DNA from: Glycomyces harbinensis
GTDB taxonomy: Bacteria > Actinomycetota > Actinomycetes > Mycobacteriales > Micromonosporaceae
DNA: 64,000 bases
Assembly (NCBI RefSeq): GCF_900101745.1
Contig: NZ_FNAD01000010.1
Coordinates: 124,001-188,000 of the forward strand
Direction of reading: 5' to 3'
The notes under the pieces are model-generated. The model saw only the letters and a list, made by a program, of their open reading frames with translations, did no database searches and had not been told where the DNA came from. Every line of letters begins with the position of its first letter. The first letter of the stretch is position 1. Of this stretch, positions 34,875 through 42,852 are shown piece after piece. Both the position numbers and the translations under genes were made by a program.

Positions 34875-35996
34875 ATGAGACTCAAGACGATCCGCACTCC
34901 GCTCGCCGCCGCGACCGCGGCGCTCGCCGCCGTCCTGGCAGGAGGCCCGGTCTTCGCCCAGGAGGAGGCCGAGCCCGTCAGCGGCGACGTCGTCACCGCA
35001 CCGGGCCTGGAACTGCGCGGCCGCCTCGACGGCGAGCGGTACGACGTGTGGGCCAACGTCCTCGGCCTCACGCCGCACGGCTCCGAGGAGACCCTGGTGG
35101 TCTACTGCATCGACATCCGCACCCCGCTCGACACCGAGAGCCCCTACACCGAAGGGGACTGGGAGGAGTCGGAGGTCGCGAACCTCGAGGCGGTCCGCTG
35201 GGTCCTGTTCAACGGCCACCCGAACGTCGCGCCCGAGGACCTCATCGAGGACTCCGGCGCCGAGGTCAACCCGGACTGGAGCGACGAGGAGGTCGCCGAG
35301 GTCGCCTACGCGGGCACCCAGGCCGCCGTCTGGCACTTCACCGACGACTGGGACCTGTTGTCCGACAACCCGGTCAAGGGCGGCAACAACGGCGAGGACG
35401 AGGCCGTGCTCGCGATCTACGGGCACCTCACCGAGGACACCGGGCGCGTGCCCGACCCCTCGGAGTTCACTGTGGACCTCGAGGGCGCCGGCGAGGCGAC
35501 GTACGAGGACGGCCGCTTCGGCCCCTACACCGTCCGCTCCAACGCCGGACCCGTCGAGCTGACCGCCGAGGGCGCGAGGCTCGAGACCGAGGACGGCGAC
35601 GAGGCGACGTCGCTCGACGACGGCGAGTCGTTCTGGATCGTCCTCGACGAAGGCGCCGAGGAGATCACCGTCAAGGGCATCGCGGCCTACGACCTCCCGG
35701 TCGGCCGGGTCTTCCTCGCCACCGACGACGAGGCGCTCTCGGGCGACGCGGTCAACCCGATGACCTCCGGCGACTCCCAGAAGCTCATCCTCGCGCAGCC
35801 GCGCGAAGGCGAGGTCCCGGCCGAATGGCGGTTCGCGCTCCAGGCGCCGCCGACCGACCGGCCCTCCGAATCGGGCGGGGCGCAGCTGCCGACCACCGGC
35901 ACCAGCCTCACCGTCGCCTTCGCGGCCGGGCTCGCCCTGCTCGTCGGCGGCCTCACGGTGATCGCACTCGGCAAGCGCCGCAGGGCGACCCACTAG
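34875..35996 (+). CDS. LPXTG-anchored TQXA thioester-domain surface protein 1
   Basis: 373 aa. Sec signal peptide (MRLKTIRTPLAAATAALAAV... to VFAQ), a TQXA thioester domain with Cys in VVYCIDI and Gln in YAGTQAAVWHFTD, a beta-rich stalk (about 190-330), and a sorting signal LPTTG followed by a hydrophobic helix and KRRRATH. The Cys-Gln thioester in this family can bond covalently to host or surface amines, and the LPTTG tail should be linked to peptidoglycan by a sortase, which is not in this window. AGGAGG precedes ATG 34875. It is the first of two tandem paralogues. Confidence 0.88.
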   Translation: MRLKTIRTPLAAATAALAAVLAGGPVFAQEEAEPVSGDVVTAPGLELRGRLDGERYDVWANVLGLTPHGSEETLVVYCIDIRTPLDTESPYTEGDWEESEVANLEAVRWVLFNGHPNVAPEDLIEDSGAEVNPDWSDEEVAEVAYAGTQAAVWHFTDDWDLLSDNPVKGGNNGEDEAVLAIYGHLTEDTGRVPDPSEFTVDLEGAGEATYEDGRFGPYTVRSNAGPVELTAEGARLETEDGDEATSLDDGESFWIVLDEGAEEITVKGIAAYDLPVGRVFLATDDEALSGDAVNPMTSGDSQKLILAQPREGEVPAEWRFALQAPPTDRPSESGGAQLPTTGTSLTVAFAAGLALLVGGLTVIALGKRRRATH

Positions 35997-36396
35997 TACC
36001 TGAAGGACGCGGGCGTGCGTTCGGTCGATGGCGCCGCCCGCTGCCGCAGGAGCGTTCCGGACCTCATCCAACGGTCCGGACCCGGGCGCGCTCCAGCGGT
36101 TCGAACATAAGGCCCGGCGCATGGTGCGGCCGGGACCGAGGCAAGCGATCCGCTTCGGTCCCGGCCACTCGCGCACCAGCCGTACCCGGGCGCCACACCG
36201 CTTCCGGAGCGGCCCGGTCCGATGCCGAATCGTTATAGTGGCGCGCCTCTCGCAGGTCGCGCCTTTCGTGTTGCGCCCCAGTCAAAACCCAGCTCAATGA
36301 AATACCGGGCCCTAGTGCAACCTGCGGGCTACCGCTAACGTGTCGAATGAAGATTCAACGCGTCAATCCCTCGGAAAAGCAAAGGGACTCTATTCA
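35997..36396. other. 400-nt region between the two surface-protein genes
   Basis: Contains a bulged hairpin CCCGGCGCA/TGCGGCCGGG (36113-36134), TATAGT at 36234-36239 as a lone -10-like box, and the AT-richer leader of the second gene with AAAGGGA as its ribosome-binding site (about 36381-36387). No gene is supported. Confidence 0.5.
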
Positions 36397-37500
36397 ATGA
36401 TGACCAAAGCCCTGAAAGGGACGCTCGCCGCTGCCGCGGGGATCGCGGTAAGCCTGAGCGGCGTCGCCGCGGCCCAAGCGCAGGACGAAGGCGGGGACGT
36501 CGGGACGCTCGCCGCGGGCGACGTCTCCCTCGAGGAAGGCATCCGGCTCAACGGCCAGAGCCAGAGCCCCGAGGCCACGATGATCAGCCTCGACCTGGGC
36601 GAGGGCGACTTCCGCACGGTCTACTGCATCCAGATCGAGGTCGGCCTCCTCGAGGACAACCACCACGAAGAACGCCCGTGGGAGGACATCCCCGTCGAGC
36701 AGCTGCCGCTCGTGCTCGGCGTCCTCGTCAACGGCTACAACGGCACCAACGCCGCCGACCTGATCGAGGCCGCCGGCGTGTCCGGCGAAGACCTCGAGGG
36801 CTTCAGCGCCGACCAGGTCGCCTACGCCGGCACCCAGGCCGCCATCTGGTCGCTGACCGACGGCTGGGTCATCGAAGCCGACTCCACCGAAGGCGGCGCC
36901 GGCGTCGACACCGCCGTCTCCACGATCCAGCAGTACCTGATCGACAGCTCCGAGCCCGTCGACGAGCCCGACTTCGAGCCCTACTTCGAGGTCGACGACT
37001 CCGAGGCCACCACCGAAGGCACCACGGTCGGCCCGTTCACCGTCTCCACCAACCTCGACGCGCTCACCTTCGGCCAGCCCGAAGGCGCGACCATCGTCGA
37101 CGAGAACGGCGACGAGGTCACCTCGTTCGAGGACGGCCAGTCCTTCTACGTCGAATTCGCCGAAGAGCAGTCCGGCACGGTCTCCCTGGTGACCGACTCG
37201 GTCACCTGGACCACCCCGGCCGGGCGCACCTTCGTCCCCGTCGACGCCGACGGCGCCGACGTCGAGGGCCAGCGCCTCATCCTCGCCGAGAGCCACACCG
37301 AGGAGTACGCCGCCGAGGTCGAATTCGAGTTCGTCGTCGAAGAGGCGCCCTCCGAGTCGCCCAAGCCGGAACTCCCCGTCACCGGTTCGAGCCTGACCAC
37401 CGTCGCCTCCATCGGCGGCGGAGTCCTGCTCGCCGGCGTCGTCGCGCTGGTGCTCATGCGCCGCCGCCGCGCCGCCTCCAACTGGGGCTCGGAAGCCTAA
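36397..37500 (+). CDS. LPXTG-anchored TQXA thioester-domain surface protein 2
   Basis: 367 aa, same architecture as the preceding gene: signal peptide MMTKALKGTLAAAAGIAVSL cut near AAQAQ, thioester domain with Cys in TVYCIQIE and Gln in YAGTQAAIWSLTDG, acidic beta stalk, and LPVTG sorting signal with a hydrophobic helix and RRRRAAS. ATG 36397 is preferred over GTG 36340 because it puts the signal peptide at the N-terminus and has AAAGGGA upstream; ATG 36400 is equally possible. The sequence similarity to its neighbour is moderate, so the duplication is not recent. Confidence 0.88.
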   Translation: MMTKALKGTLAAAAGIAVSLSGVAAAQAQDEGGDVGTLAAGDVSLEEGIRLNGQSQSPEATMISLDLGEGDFRTVYCIQIEVGLLEDNHHEERPWEDIPVEQLPLVLGVLVNGYNGTNAADLIEAAGVSGEDLEGFSADQVAYAGTQAAIWSLTDGWVIEADSTEGGAGVDTAVSTIQQYLIDSSEPVDEPDFEPYFEVDDSEATTEGTTVGPFTVSTNLDALTFGQPEGATIVDENGDEVTSFEDGQSFYVEFAEEQSGTVSLVTDSVTWTTPAGRTFVPVDADGADVEGQRLILAESHTEEYAAEVEFEFVVEEAPSESPKPELPVTGSSLTTVASIGGGVLLAGVVALVLMRRRRAASNWGSEA

Positions 37501-37525
37501 CGGCAGCCGAACACTGCGATGAACG

Positions 37526-37560
37526 CCACACGCCCGCTGGTCAGACCGGCGGGCGTGTGG
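37526..37560 (+). terminator. Long hairpin ending the surface-protein unit
   Basis: CCACACGCCCGCTGGTC (37526-37542) pairs with GACCGGCGGGCGTGTGG (37544-37560), 16 of 17 pairs. Its right arm directly abuts the -10 box of the next promoter, whose -35 lies inside the hairpin. Confidence 0.7.
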
Positions 37561-37566
37561 CATAAT
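37538..37566 (+). promoter_or_regulatory. Promoter of the chorismate mutase attenuator
   Basis: TGGTCA (37538-37543), 17-nt spacer, CATAAT (37561-37566). The -10 ends 6 nt before the GTG of the leader peptide, so the transcript should begin at that start codon. Confidence 0.6.
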
Positions 37567-37572
37567 TGCGCC

Positions 37573-37641
37573 GTGACTTGCAGCGCTCGATTTTACTTTT
37601 ACTACGGCACGGATCGTCCGAGCCGTAGGTCTTCGCGCTGA
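37573..37641 (+). CDS. Leader peptide of Phe/Tyr attenuator
   Basis: A 22-codon frame, GTG to TGA, not long enough for ordinary gene calls. Codons 7-11 are TTT TAC TTT TAC TAC, giving FYFYY (37591-37605), five consecutive aromatic residues in a 22-residue peptide, directly upstream of chorismate mutase, the entry enzyme to Phe and Tyr. A ribosome waiting for charged tRNA-Phe or tRNA-Tyr would stall at the first hairpin (37602-37628). No Shine-Dalgarno sequence; the -10 box lies 6 nt upstream, so translation is probably leaderless. The peptide itself has no expected function. Confidence 0.75.
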   Translation: MTCSARFYFYYGTDRPSRRSSR

Positions 37642-37655
37642 ACACAGACCTACAG

Positions 37656-37682
37656 CCCCGGGCGAACCGCCCGGGGTTTTTT
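37656..37682 (+). terminator. Attenuator terminator
   Basis: CCCCGGGCG (37656-37664) and CGCCCGGGG (37668-37676), perfect 9-bp stem, AAC loop, T6 at 37677-37682. The strongest U-run terminator in the window, located before, not after, the enzyme gene. Confidence 0.9.
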
Positions 37683-37743
37683 GACGCCCAGGGCAACACC
37701 ACCGCCCGGAGTTCGATCCGCATCGCACTTAGGAGAAGCCCTG

Positions 37744-38010
37744 ATGACCGCCGCCAACGCCGAAGTCGCTCCCGACGAGCTCAAAGACCTGCGCGTCGAG
37801 ATCGACCAGCTCGACACCGAGATCATCCGCCTGTGGCAGCGCCGCGCCGAAGTCTCCAAACGCGTCGGCCAGATCCGCATGGCCAACGGCGGCACCCGCC
37901 TGGTCCTCGACCGCGAGCGCGCCATCCTCGAGAAGTACCGCCAGGCCCTCGGCGACGACGGCATCCAAATCGCCATGCTGGTCCTGCGAGCCGGCAGGGG
38001 CCCGCTCTAA
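37744..38010 (+). CDS. aroQ: Chorismate mutase, AroQ class
   Basis: 88-aa all-helical chorismate mutase converting chorismate to prephenate, first committed step to Phe and Tyr. Helix 1 LKDLRVEIDQLDTEIIRLWQ with the conserved Arg, then RRAEVSKRVGQIRMANGG (Lys at the active site), RLVLDRERAILEKYR with the catalytic Arg-Glu pair, and a final helix. AGGAG precedes ATG 37744. Expressed behind the attenuator at 37573-37682. It is free-standing, with no prephenate dehydratase or DAHP synthase fused or adjacent. Confidence 0.9.
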   Translation: MTAANAEVAPDELKDLRVEIDQLDTEIIRLWQRRAEVSKRVGQIRMANGGTRLVLDRERAILEKYRQALGDDGIQIAMLVLRAGRGPL

Positions 38011-38040
38011 GCACACGTACGGGCGACGCCCGATCGAGCC

Positions 38041-38076
38041 GTGCCGCGCCGCGGAGTGTCGTACCCGGCGCGGCAC
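38041..38076 (+). terminator. Hairpin after chorismate mutase
   Basis: GTGCCGCGCC (38041-38050) pairs perfectly with GGCGCGGCAC (38067-38076), 16-nt loop, no T-run. Confidence 0.5.
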
Positions 38077-38106
38077 TGCGCTTCCGTTACGCCTTGCAAG
38101 CTGCGG

Positions 38107-38112
38107 CATAAT
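38107..38112 (+). promoter_or_regulatory. -10 box of pcrA
   Basis: CATAAT, embedded in GGCATAATTG exactly as in the attenuator promoter 546 nt upstream, 9 nt before ATG 38122. The mRNA would have almost no leader. Confidence 0.5.
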
Positions 38113-38121
38113 TGTTGCTCT

Positions 38122-40359
<2,238 letters not shown>

Positions 40360-40365
40360 GGCGGC

Positions 40366-41187
40366 TCACCGCAGCTCCAGTCCGGACTCGGCGAGGTAGT
40401 TCAAGGGCTCCACGGGCCGGCCGTCCACGTGCACCTCGAAGTGCACGTGGGACCCGAACGAGTGGCCGGTGTTCCCGGCGTTCGCGATCTGGCCGCCCGC
40501 CTCCACGTGGTCGCCTTCGCCGACGAGCACCTCGGAGTTGTGCGCGTAATAGGTCTCGACGCCGTCGCCGTGGTCGATGACCACGAGGTTCCCGAACCCG
40601 GACTCCCACCCGGCGTGGACGATCGTGCCCGGGTAGGCGGCGTAGACCGCGTCGCCGGTCGCGGCGTCGAAGTCGACCCCGTTGTGGTTGCGGCCCCAGC
40701 GCTGGCCGAACAGGGACGTGATGGTGATCTGGTCGAGCATCGGCGTCCACTTGATCTGGGCGTCCTGCGCGGCCACCGGCGACGTCCGCGCGGGCTCGGC
40801 CGTGGCCGCGACGCCGGCGGTGCCGGGCGCGGCCGTCTCGGCCGCGTCCACCGGGCCGGGCGCGGCGTCTTCCGGGACGCTCGCCTCGGCCGCGAGCGCG
40901 GCGATGTCGCTCACCGCCTGCGAGGCGTCCTCGTGGCGGCGCTCCTCCTCCGCGGGGAGCCCCGCGGCGGTGGCCATGGCGACGACGGACGCTCCGGCGA
41001 CGGCCGATCCGACCACCGCGGTGTAGCGGCGCTGGGTCCCCGCCAGGAGCGGTGAGAGTTCTGCGGCCCACGAGGCGCGGTGCTGGCCCCTCGTGCGGTG
41101 CGGCCGGGCGGCGTGACGCCTGATCGCACCGGCGGCTACCGGTCCGGTGTCGGACAATCTTTCCTCCGGGTCCGTGGCGTTGCCCAT
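40366..41187 (-). CDS. M23 (LytM) peptidase, membrane-anchored
   Basis: 273 aa from ATG 41187. A basic cytoplasmic N-terminus, a single membrane segment (YTAVVGSAVAGASVVAMA), an Ala/Glu/Pro-rich linker (about 105-165), and a C-terminal M23 domain with Zn ligands in NHNGVDFD and HVHFE and the conserved GYGNLV-like block (GFGNLVVIDHGDGVETYYAH). Such proteins cut peptide cross-links in peptidoglycan or act as septal cofactors. GTG 41277 is an alternative start. Stops 6 nt from the convergent pcrA end. Confidence 0.85.
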   Translation of the reverse strand: MGNATDPEERLSDTGPVAAGAIRRHAARPHRTRGQHRASWAAELSPLLAGTQRRYTAVVGSAVAGASVVAMATAAGLPAEEERRHEDASQAVSDIAALAAEASVPEDAAPGPVDAAETAAPGTAGVAATAEPARTSPVAAQDAQIKWTPMLDQITITSLFGQRWGRNHNGVDFDAATGDAVYAAYPGTIVHAGWESGFGNLVVIDHGDGVETYYAHNSEVLVGEGDHVEAGGQIANAGNTGHSFGSHVHFEVHVDGRPVEPLNYLAESGLELR

Positions 41188-41365
41188 CGGAGGCGCTTTG
41201 GAACCGGGCCGCTGGGGCGGCGGGGCTCCGGGGGGCGTCCGTGAGCTTGGCAACCGGGACACCGTAACGCCGCGCACGCCGGGCGGGGGAGATTCGTCAC
41301 CGCCCGGCGTGTCGCGACAATGCGGACAATAAGGAAAGGTAGTGACCGCCTTCCGGCAGTCGGAT

Positions 41366-42367
41366 CTACGACTCGGGGGTGTCGGGGGCGAGCCGCTCCC
41401 TCGATTCGGTGAACAACCGGACGATCTCGGGGCGGACCTCGGCGCGCTCGGACAGCGGTGCGGCCCACGGCACCCGGATCGCGGTCTCGGCGCCGCCGGC
41501 CAGGACCGCGAAATCGGCCCCTTCGCCGTCGAAGCCGGTCATGCGGGCCGACTCGGCGCCCGGCCGATCGCCGACGCCTCGGCAGATGACGAGGGTGTCG
41601 GCGGCGTGGTCGACGTTCATGTGGTGGCAGATCGCGGCGATCACCTTGGGCGCGAACGGGTTCTTGCCGAGGCCCTCGCCGAGTTCGGCGAGCACCGCGC
41701 CGTTGTGGTCGTAGGCCAGCAGGATCTCCTCGACGAGGCGGTCCTGGTCCTCCCGCGGCAGGTCGATCCGGTCGAGGCGGGACCGGTATTCGTCCTTGAA
41801 GGACTTGGGGCTGGCGATGCCGTCGAACGAGTAGAAGGACGCGCCCTCGCCGTCGAAGCCGTAGTTGCGCCGCGCGGCCTTGCCGAAGGCCTGGCCGCCG
41901 GAGAGGTCGCCCAGGTAGCGGGTGTAGGCGTGGGCGATGTAGCCGCCGGGCCCCTCGGCGCACGCGGCGTCGATCCGGTCCACATAGGCGCGCGTCGCGG
42001 AAAGGGGCTCGATGCCGGATCGCCATTTCGGGCCCATCAGGAACGCCAGGTCCGCCTCGATCGCGCCCCGTCGGGCCAACTCGCCGAACACGAACGGTCC
42101 GGCGACCGGGTCCTGCGCGTAGCGCTCGGCCGCCGCCTCGATCGCCTCGTAGACGAAGAACTGCTGGGCGTGCCAGCGCGTGTAGTCGTCCACACTGAGC
42201 GAACCGTCGAAGAGCCGGTCGAACACGCCGGGGGAGCGGTCGGCGGCGTCCTCGGAGGAGGGGTCGAGTCCCTGGTGGCGCGACCAGGAGGCCTCGCGGA
42301 TCCGGGCCGAGAAGGGGAGCGTCCCGGTGCCGGCCGGGTCGCCCGCGGCGGCGCTGTCTGCTGGCAT
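41366..42367 (-). CDS. Haem oxygenase fused to a DUF2470 domain
   Basis: 333 aa. Residues 1-220 are a biliverdin-producing haem oxygenase with proximal His in ASWSRHQG and the distal helix signature YLGDLSGGQAFGKAARR. Residues 240-330 form a DUF2470 (HugZ-type) domain, ICHHMNVDHAADTLVICR, found in other haem-handling proteins. It releases iron from haem. AAGGA is 9 nt before ATG 42367 on the minus strand, and an iron box lies 39 nt upstream, so expression should rise under iron limitation. The fusion puts two haem-binding modules in one chain. Confidence 0.9.
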   Translation of the reverse strand: MPADSAAAGDPAGTGTLPFSARIREASWSRHQGLDPSSEDAADRSPGVFDRLFDGSLSVDDYTRWHAQQFFVYEAIEAAAERYAQDPVAGPFVFGELARRGAIEADLAFLMGPKWRSGIEPLSATRAYVDRIDAACAEGPGGYIAHAYTRYLGDLSGGQAFGKAARRNYGFDGEGASFYSFDGIASPKSFKDEYRSRLDRIDLPREDQDRLVEEILLAYDHNGAVLAELGEGLGKNPFAPKVIAAICHHMNVDHAADTLVICRGVGDRPGAESARMTGFDGEGADFAVLAGGAETAIRVPWAAPLSERAEVRPEIVRLFTESRERLAPDTPES

Positions 42368-42405
42368 GTGCGGATTCCTTATCGAGCCGGGGACGTATTA
42401 TTGAG

Positions 42406-42424
42406 TAAGGCAAGCCTAACCTAC
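42406..42424. promoter_or_regulatory. DtxR/IdeR-type iron box
   Basis: TAAGGCAAGCCTAACCTAC matches the 19-bp consensus TWAGGTWAGSCTWACCTWA at 17 positions. It lies 39 nt upstream of the haem oxygenase start and overlaps its promoter region. Confidence 0.85.
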
Positions 42425-42640
42425 AGGAGGCCGATGTGGTCCGTCGAGCGAACTGCCGACCCGTCAGCGAACGCCGTCGGCGCATCGGCGAGAATGGTGA
42501 AGTCGCACCCGCCCGTGCGATCGAACCAGAAAGACCATGAGAATCACGGTCGCAAGCCTTCCCTAGTGCGAGCCGACTGTGGCACCATGGGCTCAACTGG
42601 TCCCCTTGACAGAACGTTCCCACACCTCACGGGAGGCCTC

Positions 42641-42823
42641 GTGAAACCGGCCAGACTATTCAAGAAGCTCGGCGCCGCGGTCGCCGTTGGCCTCGTCATG
42701 CTCGGCATCATCGCGGGAACCGCCTCGGCCGCCAACGCCGACGGCACCTCGGGCGAGGTGAACTCCGGCACACCCAGCACCGAGATCATCGCGACCACTG
42801 CCACCTCGGGCGAAGTCAACTAG
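42641..42823 (+). CDS. Small secreted peptide with TSGEVN repeats
   Basis: 60 aa from GTG 42641: a signal peptide (basic MKPARLFKK, then LGAAVAVGLVMLGIIAG, cut near ASAANA) and a mature part of only about 25 residues that contains TSGEVN twice, once at each side of an Ile/Thr segment. GGGAGG lies 4-5 nt upstream. The frame is open further 5' (an AGGAGG-preceded ATG at 42434), but that would bury the signal sequence in the middle of the protein. Next gene starts 29 nt later. Function unknown; a signalling or surface peptide is possible. Confidence 0.55.
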   Translation: MKPARLFKKLGAAVAVGLVMLGIIAGTASAANADGTSGEVNSGTPSTEIIATTATSGEVN

Positions 42824-42852
42824 CACCGGGGCGCGGACATGGTCGTGACTCG

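Larger units (their letters stand above)
37573..37682 (+). ncRNA. Transcription attenuator (aromatic amino-acid leader RNA)
   Basis: Structure readable by eye. Hairpin 1:2 is CTACGGC (37602-37608) with GCCGTAG (37622-37628), further closed inside by CGGA/TCCG. Alternative hairpin 2:3 is GTAGGTCT (37625-37632) with AGACCTAC (37646-37653); the two share GTAG and exclude each other. An intrinsic terminator follows at 37656-37682. Stalling at the FYFYY codons covers strand 1, freeing strand 2 for 2:3; extension of 2:3 by the nearby G-C pairs can reach the base of the terminator (37655-37656), though only partly. Function inferred: relieves termination when Phe or Tyr is scarce. Confidence 0.7.

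Noticed and set aside
42434-42640. AGGAGG followed by ATG 42434 as the start of a 129-residue protein
   Set aside because: It would place the signal sequence in the middle of the chain, and the first 69 codons show no coding character. The AGGAGG lies at the edge of the iron box and is likely coincidental.
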